Assembly (NCBI GenBank): GCA_022780515.1
Contig: JALEUV010000041.1
Span: 1 to 45,421, forward strand
Origin: Anaerococcus sp.
Lineage (GTDB): Bacteria > Bacillota > Clostridia > Tissierellales > Peptoniphilaceae
Reading direction: 5' to 3'
DNA length: 45,421 nucleotides
Part shown: one piece after another, positions 30,149-39,541 of the stretch
Numbering within the stretch: position 1 is the stretch's first letter
Layout: every line of letters starts with the position of its first letter
Made by a program: the position numbers and the translations under genes
The notes under the pieces: generated by a model
The model's database searches: none
What the model was told of the DNA's origin: nothing
The model's input: the letters and a program-made list of their open reading frames with translations, nothing else

Positions 30149-30315
30149 TATTTTCCTCTATTTTAAAAGTACACAAACAGATTTGATTAGTATGTCATAT
30201 ATAGTAGTATCTAGGGATTAGTTTTGTAGTTAAACTTCTTATAAGGCGTCATAATATTAAAAAGTAATTATGTGGTCTCTATATAAAATACCAAGTAATC
30301 TTTTGCTCTATTATG

Positions 30316-30344
30316 AATATAGCTTATGTTTTGACTTTTGTCAA
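30316..30344 (-). promoter_or_regulatory. Promoter of the small minus-strand genes
   Basis: On the minus strand TTGACA (30344-30339) is followed after 17 bases by TATATT (30321-30316). TTGAC-TTTT-GTCAA, a 5-bp inverted repeat, overlaps the -35. The transcript would have a leader of about 165 bases. The rest of the gene-free stretch 30149-30519 holds nothing else that I recognise except the ppdK terminator at 30472-30496. Confidence 0.7.
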
Positions 30345-30471
30345 TTTCAAAACCTTGTGTAAACTATTTTAGTTATAGTTCTTAGTGATTTAATGGAGAG
30401 GGTTTTAGTTATTGTTATTTCCTTTATTAACAAGATTATTTTTTAGGTATGCCATGTTTTCTAAATATAAA

Positions 30472-30496
30472 AGGCTCTGGATTTAATCCAAAGCCT
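30472..30496 (-). terminator. Terminator of ppdK
   Basis: AGGCT, a one-base mismatch, TGGAT, a three-base loop, ATCCA, a mismatch and AGCCT. The flanking A run (left) gives a T run on the minus strand, just after the ppdK stop. Confidence 0.8.
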
Positions 30497-30519
30497 CTTT
30501 TATTTGTAAGGTTATCTTA

Positions 30520-33150
30520 TTACTTGCTCTCTTTTTCGATTGCAGCTTGCGCAGCAGCAAGTTTTGCTATTGGCACTCTAAATGGTGAGCATGATACATA
30601 GTCAAGTCCTACATTGTATAGGTATTTAACTGTTGATGGTTCACCACCGTGTTCACCACAGATACCTAGGTGGAGTTTGTCGTTTGTTTCTCTACCCTTC
30701 TTAACAGCAGTTTCTACTAAGAATCCAACACCCTTTTGGTCTAGTACTTGGAATGGATCTCTTTCAAGGATATCCTTGTCGATGTATGATGGTAGGAATT
30801 TACCAGCGTCATCTCTTGATAGACCAAAGGTCATTTGTGTTAGGTCGTTAGTACCAAAGCTGAAGAAGTCAGTGATTTCTGCAATCTCATCAGCTGTTAT
30901 AGCAGCTCTTGGGATTTCGATCATTGTACCTAGTAGGTAGTCAACTTTATCTCCTGTTTCTTCGAATACTTTTTCAATTTCTTCTACTACTGTATCTTTT
31001 ACAAGTTTAAGTTCTTTAACTTCACTTGTTAGTGGGATCATGATTTCAGGAACTACGTTAACTCCATCTTTCTTGCAGTGAAGAGCTGCTTGGATTATAG
31101 CACGTGCTTGCATTCTAGCTATTTCTGGATAGATAACTGCAAGTCTTAGTCCTCTAAATCCTAGCATTGGGTTAACTTCGCTAAGTTCAGCTATTCTTTC
31201 TTTAACAGCTGCTACTTCGATGTTTAGTTCGCTAGCAAGGTCTGTTATTTCTTTTTCTCCCTTTGGTAGGAATTCGTGTAATGGTGGATCTAGAAGTCTA
31301 ACTGTTACTGGTCTTTCTTTCATTAATGAGTAGATTTGATAGAAGTCATCTTCTTGCATTGGAAGGATTTTGTCTAGGGCAGCTTCTCTTGTTTCAAGGT
31401 CGCTTGCGAGGATCATCTTTCTAACTTGGAAGATTCTGTCTTCTTTGAAGAACATGTGTTCTGTTCTACATAGACCTATGCCTTCTGCACCAAATTCTAG
31501 AGCTTGTGCAGCATCTCTTGGTGTATCAGCGTTAGTTCTAACTTTCATATCTCTATATTTATCAACCCATTCCATGAATGTTCCGAAGGCACCCTTGAAT
31601 TGTGGTGGTTGTGTTTCTAGAGCTGTATCATAGATAGCACCAGTTGATCCGTCGATTGAGATTACGTCTTCTTCACCGTATACTTTATCTCCAACTTTAA
31701 CTGTTCTATCTTCTTCGCTTACGTGGAGTTCTCCAGCACCAGCTACACAGCATTTACCCATTCCTCTAGCAACTACTGCAGCGTGGCTTGTCATACCTCC
31801 ACGAGCTGTAAGGATACCATTAGCTGAGATCATTCCTTCTAGGTCTTCTGGAGATGTTTCTTCACGAACAAGGATTACTTCTTCGCCATTTTTTGCTCTT
31901 TCAGCAGCTTCTTTAGCTGAGAAGCAGATTTTACCTACTGCAGCTCCAGGTGAAGCAGCTAGTCCTTTAGAGATAGGTTCATTGTCTGCTAGGGCTTTTT
32001 CTGTAAATGTAGGGTGGAGAAGTCCGTCTAGTTCTTTTGGTTCGATTCTTAGAACAGCTTCTTTTTCATCGATTAGGCCTTCATTTACCATATCAACTGC
32101 TACTTGAACAGCAGCTTGGGCAGTTCTCTTACCATTTCTTGTTTGAAGTAGGAATAGTTTACCATCTTGGATAGTAAATTCCATATCTTGCATGTCTTTG
32201 TAGTGTTCTTCTAGTGTTCTAGCTGTGTTTGCGAATTCTTCATAAACTTCAGGCATCATGTCTTGTAGGGTGTTGATTTCTTTTGGAGTTCTTACACCTG
32301 CTACAACGTCTTCACCTTGGGCGTTCATTAGGTATTCACCGAATAGTTTGTTTTCTCCTGTAGCTGGGTTTCTTGAGAAAGCAACACCAGTTCCTGAGCT
32401 ATCTCCCATGTTTCCGAATACCATTGATTGAACGTTAACAGCTGTTCCCATTGAATCATCAATTTCGTTGATCTTTCTGTATAGGATAGCTCTTTCGTTG
32501 TTCCATGAAGCAAATACTGCACTTATAGCCTTGTTTAGTTGGTCTCTAGGATCTTGTGGGAAGTCTTCTCCCTTTTCTTCCTTGTATACAACCTTGTATT
32601 TTTCTACAACGTCTTTTAGATCTTCTTCTGTAAGTTCGTTATCAGTAGAAACTCCCTTTTCTTCTTTCTTTGCACTAAGAACTTTTTCAAATTTATTCTT
32701 GTCAATTCCCATTGCTACGTCAGAGAACATTTGGATAAATCTTCTGTATGAGTCGTAAGCAAATCTTGGATTTTCAGTTCTCTTAGCAAGGCCAAGTACT
32801 GCATCATCATTAAGACCTAGGTTAAGGATGGTATCCATCATACCAGGCATTGAGATTGGAGCACCTGATCTAACTGAAACTAATAGAGGATCTTCGTTGT
32901 TTCCGAAAGTTTTTTCGTTTTTAGCTTCAAGGTCTTTAATATGCTCTGAGATTTCTTCATTAAGTTCATCCCAAAGTTTTTCGCCTTCTTCATAGAATTT
33001 AGCACATGCTTCTGTAGTTACTGTAAATCCATAAGGAACATTAATTCCCATTGATGACATTTCAGCGAGGTTGGCTCCCTTTCCACCTAGAAGGGATCTC
33101 ATTGACATATCGCCTTCGTCAAAATTATAAACGTATTTTTCGCTCATCAT
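30520..33150 (-). CDS. ppdK: Pyruvate, phosphate dikinase
   Basis: Interconverts PEP + AMP + PPi and pyruvate + ATP + Pi. The 876-residue protein has the ATP-grasp N-domain (LGGKGANLAEM), the swivelling phosphohistidine domain (GGMTSHAAVVARGMG with His456 and the regulatory Thr454), and the C-terminal PEP-binding barrel with catalytic Cys831 (GICGEHGG). Length is typical. Two adjacent ATG codons (33150 and 33147) are possible; the first overlaps the stop of the regulator gene. AAAGGAAAG provides the ribosome binding site. It is co-transcribed with its regulator, and a terminator follows at 30472-30496. Confidence 0.97.
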   Translation of the reverse strand: MMSEKYVYNFDEGDMSMRSLLGGKGANLAEMSSMGINVPYGFTVTTEACAKFYEEGEKLWDELNEEISEHIKDLEAKNEKTFGNNEDPLLVSVRSGAPISMPGMMDTILNLGLNDDAVLGLAKRTENPRFAYDSYRRFIQMFSDVAMGIDKNKFEKVLSAKKEEKGVSTDNELTEEDLKDVVEKYKVVYKEEKGEDFPQDPRDQLNKAISAVFASWNNERAILYRKINEIDDSMGTAVNVQSMVFGNMGDSSGTGVAFSRNPATGENKLFGEYLMNAQGEDVVAGVRTPKEINTLQDMMPEVYEEFANTARTLEEHYKDMQDMEFTIQDGKLFLLQTRNGKRTAQAAVQVAVDMVNEGLIDEKEAVLRIEPKELDGLLHPTFTEKALADNEPISKGLAASPGAAVGKICFSAKEAAERAKNGEEVILVREETSPEDLEGMISANGILTARGGMTSHAAVVARGMGKCCVAGAGELHVSEEDRTVKVGDKVYGEEDVISIDGSTGAIYDTALETQPPQFKGAFGTFMEWVDKYRDMKVRTNADTPRDAAQALEFGAEGIGLCRTEHMFFKEDRIFQVRKMILASDLETREAALDKILPMQEDDFYQIYSLMKERPVTVRLLDPPLHEFLPKGEKEITDLASELNIEVAAVKERIAELSEVNPMLGFRGLRLAVIYPEIARMQARAIIQAALHCKKDGVNVVPEIMIPLTSEVKELKLVKDTVVEEIEKVFEETGDKVDYLLGTMIEIPRAAITADEIAEITDFFSFGTNDLTQMTFGLSRDDAGKFLPSYIDKDILERDPFQVLDQKGVGFLVETAVKKGRETNDKLHLGICGEHGGEPSTVKYLYNVGLDYVSCSPFRVPIAKLAAAQAAIEKESK

Positions 33151-33959
33151 TCTTTCCTTTCTAACAAATTGTTTTTTTGAAGACTGTTGATAATAATATC
33201 TGAAGTTTCCTCTATAGACCTATATGTTACATCAATTATTGTAGCATCTAAATCCTTCATAAGCTCTTCTGCATACTTAAGCTCAGCTTCTATTCTATCC
33301 ATAGAGGAGTAAATAGAATTGGTAGATAGCTTAAGAGTCTTGAGCCTTTCATTTCTTATCTTCTTTAAAACGTCCTTATCTATGGTCAGTCCAAATATCC
33401 TTTGAGGATTGATTTTGAAAAGTTCTCGTGGTGGATTGCTATCAATTATCAAAGGAACATTCGAAACCTTAAGCCCCTTACTAGCTAAATACATAGATAG
33501 GGGAGTCTTGGAAGATCGGGAAACTCCGATTATTGCAATATCGCAAAATTTTAGACCTCTAAAATCAGCACCATCGTCATATTTTAGGGCAAAATCTACT
33601 GCTTCTAGCCTATTAAAATGCTCGCTATTATAGGCGTTAATAAATTTTGCATCTTTCTTAACCTTTTGGTTGAGAACCTTACTTAGGGAATTGACAGAAA
33701 ATCCCATGATATCGATGGCATCGATCTCATAAGTCTTAGTAAAATTATCGATATATGCGCTCATCTTAGAATCTTGAAATGAGTGATAGATTATTATATT
33801 TTCTTTAGGTATTCCATCTAGTATATTAGAAAGAGTCTCTAGATCCCTAACTTCGCTTCTGACATGGATATCTACTTCTACATCAAAAAAGCTAAGAGAA
33901 AAATTGACGATTTCTGATATAGCAAGTCCTGCTGTATCTGAAATAATATAAATATTCAA
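33147..33959 (-). CDS. PPDK regulatory protein (kinase/pyrophosphorylase)
   Basis: Bifunctional enzyme that phosphorylates (with ADP) and dephosphorylates (with Pi) the Thr next to the catalytic His of PPDK. The 270-residue protein has the DUF299 features: an N-terminal IISDTAG segment, LEAVDFALKYDDG, and the P-loop GVSRSSKTPLS. The start is TTG 33959, ten bases after AAGGAG; no ATG near the conserved N-terminus exists. Its stop overlaps the ppdK start, so the two are translationally coupled, and the target Thr454 is present in PPDK. Confidence 0.95.
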   Translation of the reverse strand: MNIYIISDTAGLAISEIVNFSLSFFDVEVDIHVRSEVRDLETLSNILDGIPKENIIIYHSFQDSKMSAYIDNFTKTYEIDAIDIMGFSVNSLSKVLNQKVKKDAKFINAYNSEHFNRLEAVDFALKYDDGADFRGLKFCDIAIIGVSRSSKTPLSMYLASKGLKVSNVPLIIDSNPPRELFKINPQRIFGLTIDKDVLKKIRNERLKTLKLSTNSIYSSMDRIEAELKYAEELMKDLDATIIDVTYRSIEETSDIIINSLQKNNLLERKE

Positions 33960-34098
33960 CTACCTATCACTCCTTATCTTTGATCCTGTTATTATTATAA
34001 CCTATTTTAAAAAATATTAAACTATTTAGGAGAAAAAGAATAGGCTTTTTTAGGAAAAGTTTAGTTATTAGATCTGAGAAGTATTTTACTAGGACACG

Positions 34099-34126
34099 TT
34101 GACAAAATATATTATAAAAATATAAT
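34099..34126 (+). promoter_or_regulatory. Promoter of the valS T-box transcript
   Basis: TTGACA (34099-34104) and TATAAT (34121-34126) with a 16-base spacer; both match consensus. The T-box Stem I starts about 20 bases downstream. Confidence 0.85.
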
Positions 34127-34136
34127 GATAACATAA

Positions 34137-34334
34137 TTTTATAGGAAAGCAGTAAGAGAGGAGTAGGAAGCTAGAACTCATAGAGAGAAGATGGTTGGTG
34201 AAAATCTTTAGTTCGACCTTTTGAAGGTTGCTTTTACTTATGCTTCATGTTGGCACACATTAGTGCAAAGAGAGTCTTTTTTAAGAAAATTAGGTGGTAA
34301 CGCGATAATACGTCCTATGTCGTTACCACCTTTT
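34137..34334 (+). promoter_or_regulatory. T-box riboswitch of valS, specifier GUU
   Basis: Leader RNA that reads uncharged tRNA-Val. Stem I is closed by AAGCA...GTAAGAG with CTTTTAC...TGCTT. The AGTA bulge, AGAGAG and GGTTGGTGAAA loop motifs are present. In the specifier loop, GAAG is followed by GTT at 34227-34229 (valine) and then G, right before the basal helix. The T-box sequence AGGTGGTAACGCG is at 34292-34304; its TGGT can pair with an ACCA tRNA end. The competing terminator pairs GGTGGTAACG (34293-34302) with CGTTACCACC (34321-34330), followed by TTTT. Uncharged tRNA-Val should favour read-through into valS. Confidence 0.95.
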
Positions 34335-34346
34335 AATTTAAGAAAT

Positions 34347-34376
34347 TTTAAGGAGCTAATATTTAAGGAGCTAATA
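34347..34376 (+). repeat. Tandem duplication of the valS ribosome binding site
   Basis: The 15-base unit TTTAAGGAGCTAATA occurs twice head to tail (34347-34361 and 34362-34376), with the second copy ending directly before the valS ATG. Each copy carries an AAGGAG site; only the second is correctly spaced. Confidence 0.9.
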
Positions 34377-37016
34377 ATGGATACTAAATATAATCCTAGT
34401 CAATTTGAAAAACAAATTTATAAACAATGGGAAGACAATGGTTACTTTAAGGCACAAGTTAATAGGGATAAGAAGCCTTTTACAATAGTTATGCCACCAC
34501 CAAATGTAACAGGATACCTTCACCTGGGCCATGCCCTAAATAACACAATCCAAGATATTATCATTCGTTACAAGAGGATGAGAGGCTACGAAGCCCTATG
34601 GATACCAGGCACAGACCACGCATCTATTTCTACAGAAAGCAAGGTAGTAGAAAAAATTGCCAGCGAAGGTAAGACCAAGCAAGACTTGGGTAGGGATGGA
34701 TTTTTGGAAGAAGCCTGGGACTGGACAGAAAAATACGGTGGCAGAATCAAGGAACAACTTAGAACTATAGGAGTTTCTTGTGATTGGGACCATGATTCCT
34801 TCACCATGGATGAAAACTTGACCAAGGCTGTAAGACGTGTCTTCAAGAAAATGTATGATGATGGCCTAATTTATAGGGGAGATAGGATAGTAAACTGGGA
34901 CCCTATGGCAGAAACAGCCATCTCTGATGCAGAAGTATACCACGAGGACCAAAAGGGTAGCCTATGGTATATAAAATACTTCTTCGAAGATAGCGATGAA
35001 TATATAACAATTGCAACAACAAGACCTGAGACCATGTTCGGGGACTTGGCAGTAGCAGTTAACCCAGAAGATGAGAGATTTAAGGATAAGATAGGCAAAA
35101 ACTTGATCTTGCCACTAGTTGGAAGAAAAATCCCTCTAATAGAGGATGCCTACGTTGATATGGAATATGGTACAGGTCTTGTAAAAATCACCCCATCTCA
35201 CGACCCTAACGACTTTGAAGTTGGAGCCCGCCATGACCTAGGTCAATGTGTAGTTCTAGATAGCAAGGCCCGCATAGTAGAAGGCTATGGAAAATATTCT
35301 GGCATGGATAGGTATGAAGCTAGAAAGGAAATCCTAAAGGACCTAGAAGAAGAGGGCTACCTCATAAAAACTGAAGAAATCGAGCACGCTGTAGGATATT
35401 CTGAAAGAAGCAAGGTAGTAATCGAGCCAATCATATCAAAACAATGGTTTGTAAAGATGGACGGCCTTGCTAAACTTTGTATAGAAGCCCTAGAAGAAGG
35501 CAAGGTAAAACTAATACCAGAATCCCTATCTAAGACCTATATGAACTGGCTAAATAATATCAGAGACTGGACCATCTCCCGTCAATTATGGTGGGGTCAT
35601 AGGTTGCCAGTTTTCTATACAGATGATGGGGAAGTTATAGTAAGTGAAGATGATCCAGATGAAAATGGTATGCTAAACGGCGTCCACGTTACCCAAGACG
35701 AGGATACCCTAGATACCTGGTTCTCATCAGCCCTATGGCCTTTTGCAACCCTAGGATGGCCTGATGAAAATGAAGAATTAGACTATTTCTTCCCTACAGA
35801 TATCCTAGTAACTGGCTATGATATAATCTTCTTCTGGGTAATAAGAATGATCTTCTCATCAATGTATAACACAGGTGAAGTTCCTTTCCACCATGTCCTC
35901 TTTACAGGCCTTATCAGAGACCCTCAAGGTAGGAAGATGAGTAAGTCCTTGGGCAATGGAGTTGACCCAATAGAAGTAGTTGATAAGTATGGAGCAGATG
36001 CCCTAAGGTTCACCTTGATTACTGGTAACTCACCTGGAAATGACATGCGTTATGACGAAAAGAGAATACTTGCAAGCAGAAACTTCGCCAATAAACTATG
36101 GAATGCTTCAAGGTTTGTCTTGATGAATATAGAAGAAAATGATGATTTGACCTTCGATGGGGAAAATCTAGAGCTTGAAGATAAGTGGATATTGAAAAGA
36201 TTAAATGATGCCATAGCAGAAGTATCTACCAACCTAGAAAAATATGAAATTGGCCTTGCAGCATCAAGGATTGAAGACTTCATTTGGAATGAATACTGCG
36301 ATTGGTATATAGAATTTGCGAAGATTAGACTATATGGAGATGATGAAGAAAAGAAAGCCAAGGTAAAGAAAGTCTTGCTATATGTCCTCAAGAATATGCT
36401 CATCCTTCTTCATCCATTTATGCCATTTATTACAGAAGAAATCTATTCTGCCCTTCCTAACAAGGACGATATGCTAATAGTAGAAGAATGGCCACAATAT
36501 AGGGAAGAATTTGACTTTGAAATAGTAGAAGCCAATGTAAACTCAGTTATTGATGCCATAACTGCTATCAGAAACCAAAGGGCAACCCTAAATGTCCCTG
36601 CCAAGACCAAGCAAAAGGTACAAATCCTAGTAGAAAAGGAAGAAAATATAAAAATACTTGAGGACTTGAAGGATGAATTTGTAAATCTTGCTAGTGCAAG
36701 CCAAGTAGAGGTTATCAAAAAAGATGGAAATGAAACTCGCGAAGAAGAGGGAGTAATCAAGCTTGTCTTCAACGAATTCCTAGTTTACCTATCCTTGGAT
36801 GAATTGGTTGACTACGAAAAGGAAAGGGCAAGACTAAAAGAAGAAATTAAGAAGCTAGAAAGCGAAATAAAGAGGGCTGAGGGCAAGTTATCAAACCAAG
36901 GCTTTGTAAGCAAGGCTCCAGAGGCAGTAGTAAACAAAGAGAAAGAAAAACTTGTAAACTACAAGGACCTATTAGAAAAAACAAAACTTTCTCTTGATGA
37001 AATAAAGGATAAATAA
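34377..37016 (+). CDS. valS: Valine-tRNA ligase
   Basis: Charges tRNA-Val. I start at ATG 34377 (MDTKYNPSQFEKQIY), seven bases after AAGGAG; the open frame runs upstream through the T-box, but that part is leader RNA. The protein has 879 residues, as usual for ValS. Class I motifs are visible: PPPNVTGYLHLGHAL (HIGH), the CP1 editing domain (TTRPETMFGD), a WFSSALWPFATLGWP segment, and KMSKSLGNGVDP (KMSKS). The C-terminal about 65 residues form the ValS coiled coil (KERARLKEEIKKLESEI). Its stop shares one base with the next gene. Confidence 0.98.
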   Translation: MDTKYNPSQFEKQIYKQWEDNGYFKAQVNRDKKPFTIVMPPPNVTGYLHLGHALNNTIQDIIIRYKRMRGYEALWIPGTDHASISTESKVVEKIASEGKTKQDLGRDGFLEEAWDWTEKYGGRIKEQLRTIGVSCDWDHDSFTMDENLTKAVRRVFKKMYDDGLIYRGDRIVNWDPMAETAISDAEVYHEDQKGSLWYIKYFFEDSDEYITIATTRPETMFGDLAVAVNPEDERFKDKIGKNLILPLVGRKIPLIEDAYVDMEYGTGLVKITPSHDPNDFEVGARHDLGQCVVLDSKARIVEGYGKYSGMDRYEARKEILKDLEEEGYLIKTEEIEHAVGYSERSKVVIEPIISKQWFVKMDGLAKLCIEALEEGKVKLIPESLSKTYMNWLNNIRDWTISRQLWWGHRLPVFYTDDGEVIVSEDDPDENGMLNGVHVTQDEDTLDTWFSSALWPFATLGWPDENEELDYFFPTDILVTGYDIIFFWVIRMIFSSMYNTGEVPFHHVLFTGLIRDPQGRKMSKSLGNGVDPIEVVDKYGADALRFTLITGNSPGNDMRYDEKRILASRNFANKLWNASRFVLMNIEENDDLTFDGENLELEDKWILKRLNDAIAEVSTNLEKYEIGLAASRIEDFIWNEYCDWYIEFAKIRLYGDDEEKKAKVKKVLLYVLKNMLILLHPFMPFITEEIYSALPNKDDMLIVEEWPQYREEFDFEIVEANVNSVIDAITAIRNQRATLNVPAKTKQKVQILVEKEENIKILEDLKDEFVNLASASQVEVIKKDGNETREEEGVIKLVFNEFLVYLSLDELVDYEKERARLKEEIKKLESEIKRAEGKLSNQGFVSKAPEAVVNKEKEKLVNYKDLLEKTKLSLDEIKDK

Positions 37017-37753
37017 TGTATGAGGACTTTGCCTATATCTATGACAAATTAAGTTTTGATATAGATTATGAGAGATATGCTCAAAATATCAAGGACCTAT
37101 GCAAGAAGTACCAGGTAGGCAAGGAAAATATGCTAGAGCTCGCAGCTGGCTCTGGTATGCTTACCAGGCACTTCTTTGATGACTTTGAAAAAATAGACGC
37201 CCTAGATATATCGCCAGATATGCTCAAGGTCTTTGCTCAAAAATACGATGCCGATAATGTAAATCTTATCTACTACGATATGGTAAGCTTCATTAATGAA
37301 AAGACCTACGACCTAATAGTAATCCTCCTTGATAGTGTCAACTATGTAACAGAGAAGGAAGAGTTGATAGAATTATTCGAAAATTCCTACAAGAACCTAA
37401 AGGATGATTCCCTCCTAGTTTTTGATATAAATTCCGAATACAAAATCAAGGAGATCTTTGGGTCAAAGTGCTATGTCTACGAATACGAAGACATCTTCTA
37501 TACTTGGGATAACTTCTTTGAGGATGACCTCTGCGATATGCACCTAGACTTCTTCATAAGAGAAGAAGGGGATACCTATAGGAGGATTAGGGAATTTCAA
37601 CAAGAAAGGCTATACAAGGTCGAAGAAATAAAAGAAATTTTGGAAAATATCGGCTTTAGCCATATAGAAATCTGTGATGAAGATGATATGGGCGAGCTCA
37701 AGCCTGATACAATGAGAATTTTATTTAGTGCAAAAAAGGAGAAAAATGAGTAA
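37016..37753 (+). CDS. Class I SAM-dependent methyltransferase
   Basis: The 245-residue protein has the Rossmann methyltransferase pattern: motif I LELAAGSGMLTRHF (about 40-53), an acidic end of strand 2 (IDALDISPDML), NLIYYDMVSF and DLIVILLDSVNYV. A conserved YDKLSFDIDYERYA N-terminus is typical of a widespread clostridial family. Substrate unknown; small molecule, tRNA or protein are all possible. It overlaps the valS stop by one base (TAATG) and the cold-shock gene starts eight bases before its end, so the three genes form one unit under the Val T-box. Confidence 0.87.
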   Translation: MYEDFAYIYDKLSFDIDYERYAQNIKDLCKKYQVGKENMLELAAGSGMLTRHFFDDFEKIDALDISPDMLKVFAQKYDADNVNLIYYDMVSFINEKTYDLIVILLDSVNYVTEKEELIELFENSYKNLKDDSLLVFDINSEYKIKEIFGSKCYVYEYEDIFYTWDNFFEDDLCDMHLDFFIREEGDTYRRIREFQQERLYKVEEIKEILENIGFSHIEICDEDDMGELKPDTMRILFSAKKEKNE

Positions 37754-37952
37754 GGGAGAGGTTAAAACTTTTGATAACAAAAGAGGCTTTGGCTTCATAA
37801 AATGGGAAGGAGAAGACCTATTTGTCCACTTTTCTGATATAGAATCGGAGGAAACTTATAAAACCCTCTATCCTGGCCAAGTCGTAGAATTTGAAAAAAT
37901 AGAAGGTCCCAGAGGAGACCAGGCAGTCCATGTTAGGATAGTTGAAAAATAA
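37746..37952 (+). CDS. Cold-shock-domain protein
   Basis: Small single-stranded nucleic-acid-binding protein of 68 residues. The start at ATG 37746 follows AAAAAGGAG; an earlier in-frame ATG at 37728 would add six unconserved residues. RNP1 (KRGFGFI) and RNP2 (DLFVHFSDI) are clear. Compared with CspA/CspB it is slightly divergent (KWEGEDLFVHF lacks the usual extra loop residues). It overlaps the methyltransferase gene by eight bases. In the 200 bases after it I see only the terminator at 38103-38140. Confidence 0.92.
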   Translation: MSKGEVKTFDNKRGFGFIKWEGEDLFVHFSDIESEETYKTLYPGQVVEFEKIEGPRGDQAVHVRIVEK

Positions 37953-38102
37953 TTTACTAATAGCAAGGACTTAGGAGTCTAAGGGTTAAATAAAATGAGC
38001 TTATAATGTAAGACTCTTATTTTCGAACTTGGTAATTTTAAGAGTTAAAACCTAGCTAGGAAGATTTTTTTATCGAAAAATATAATATAAATTTAGTCAA
38101 AA

Positions 38103-38145
38103 AAACTGACCTCATATACCACAAGGGCTACGGGGTCAGTTGTTT
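38103..38145. terminator. Bidirectional terminator between csp-type gene and nfnB
   Basis: AACTGACC and GGTCAGTT form a perfect 8-bp stem, with an A run on the left and GTTTTT on the right. It suits both the plus-strand valS unit and the minus-strand nfn operon, which converge here. Confidence 0.8.
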
Positions 38146-38155
38146 TTATCTTCAA

Positions 38156-39541
38156 TTATTTATTTTCTAGATACTTATCTATATTTTCTGCGGCTTTTTT
38201 ACCTGCTCCCATGGCAAGGATTACTGTTGCTGCACCACTTACAGCATCTCCTCCGGCAAATACACCATCTTTTGTGGTCATGGTTGTATCATCTATGATG
38301 ATTCCACCCCAAGACTCTGTTTCTATATCGTCATTGGTTTGTTTTATTAGTGGGTTTGGTGATTGACCTATGGCGATTATTACAGAATCAAATTCATGTT
38401 CTTCAAATTCACCTGTAGGGATTGGTCTTCTTCTTCCTGAGCTATCAGCTTCACCTAATTCCATTTTTTCGACTTTGAGTGATTTAACCCAGCCGTTTTC
38501 TCCTTCGATTTCTACAGGGTTGTGAAGGTTAAGGAAGTTGATTCCTTCTTCTTTGGCATGGTGGCTTTCTTCTATTCTAGCAGGCATTTCTTCGAATGAT
38601 CTTCTGTAGACAACTGTTACGTCTGCACCAAGTCTTTTTGCACTTCTTGCAGCATCCATTGCTACGTTACCACCACCTACTACGCAGACTTTCTTTCCTA
38701 CATGGATAGGTGTGTCATATTCTGGGAACTTGTAGGCCTTCATAAGATTCATTCTTGTTAAGAATTCGTTAGCAGAATATACTCCGTTTAGGTTTTCTCC
38801 TGGAATGTTTAGGAATTTAGGAAGTCCAGCACCAGTTGATAGGTAGATTGCTTCGTAACCTTCATCGAAGAGGTCTTGGAGGGATAGGGTTCTTCCTACT
38901 ATTGTGTTAGTTTTTAGTTTAACACCAAGGCCTATTACGTTCTTAAGTTCTTTTTGAACTAGTGTTTTTGGAAGCCTGAATTCTGGGATACCATACATAA
39001 GTACTCCACCAGCTGCGTGGAAGGCATCAAATAAGGTAACCTTGTAACCAAGTTTAGCAAGGTCAGCTGATGCACTAAGTCCTGAAGGGCCTGCTCCAAC
39101 TACTGCTACCTTTTTGTTTTTGCTTGCTACTTCTACTGGCTTTTGGTAGTCTTTGTTGTTCCTATAGTCTGCTACAAATCTTTCAAGTCTACCTATTGAT
39201 ACAGGTTCGTCCTTGATACCCCTAGTACATTTACCCTCACATTGGTTTTCTTGTGGGCAAACTCTACCACAGATTGCAGGAAGGTTGTTGGTTTCTGCTA
39301 TCTTATCGTAGGCAGAATCTAGGTCGCCCTCAACGATTAGTTTGATAAATTCTGGGATTTGAACTCCTACAGGGCAGCCTGAAACGCAAGGTCTATTTTT
39401 ACATTGTATACATCTTGTTGCTTCTTCTTGAGCCATTTCCAAAGTATAGCCTAGAGTTACTTCATTGAAGTTTTTATTGCGTTCGTTGGGATCTTGTTCT
39501 GGCATTGGAACTTTTGTTTTTGCCATATTAAATTTCGCCAT
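38156..39541 (-). CDS. nfnB: NADH-dependent reduced ferredoxin:NADP+ oxidoreductase, large subunit (NfnB-like)
   Basis: Electron-bifurcating flavoprotein, 461 residues. The N-terminus has two [4Fe-4S] sites (CIQCKNRPCVSGCPV and CGRVCPQENQCEGKC). An FAD Rossmann motif (GAGPSGLSASADLAKLG) and an NAD(P) motif (GGGNVAMDAARSAKRLG) follow, with a C-terminal FAD loop (GVFAGGDAVSGAATV). Such proteins are often labelled glutamate synthase small subunit, but no large subunit is near, and the partner encoded just upstream (minus strand) is an NfnA-type protein. The gene overlaps nfnA by 14 bases. The start follows GGGGAGGT. Confidence 0.92.
   Translation of the reverse strand: MAKFNMAKTKVPMPEQDPNERNKNFNEVTLGYTLEMAQEEATRCIQCKNRPCVSGCPVGVQIPEFIKLIVEGDLDSAYDKIAETNNLPAICGRVCPQENQCEGKCTRGIKDEPVSIGRLERFVADYRNNKDYQKPVEVASKNKKVAVVGAGPSGLSASADLAKLGYKVTLFDAFHAAGGVLMYGIPEFRLPKTLVQKELKNVIGLGVKLKTNTIVGRTLSLQDLFDEGYEAIYLSTGAGLPKFLNIPGENLNGVYSANEFLTRMNLMKAYKFPEYDTPIHVGKKVCVVGGGNVAMDAARSAKRLGADVTVVYRRSFEEMPARIEESHHAKEEGINFLNLHNPVEIEGENGWVKSLKVEKMELGEADSSGRRRPIPTGEFEEHEFDSVIIAIGQSPNPLIKQTNDDIETESWGGIIIDDTTMTTKDGVFAGGDAVSGAATVILAMGAGKKAAENIDKYLENK

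Noticed and set aside
34221..34376. In-frame N-terminal extension of valS by 52 codons
   Set aside because: It lies inside the T-box leader, including the specifier loop and terminator; ValS homology starts at the ATG at 34377, which has its own Shine-Dalgarno.
37953..38102. Short hairpin around GACTTAG/CTAAG after the csp-type gene as a terminator
   Set aside because: The stem is about five to seven pairs and no T run follows; the stem at 38103-38140 is a much better terminator.
38156..39541. Glutamate synthase small subunit (GltD)
   Set aside because: The protein resembles GltD, but there is no GltB-type large subunit, and the overlapping partner gene is of the NfnA type.
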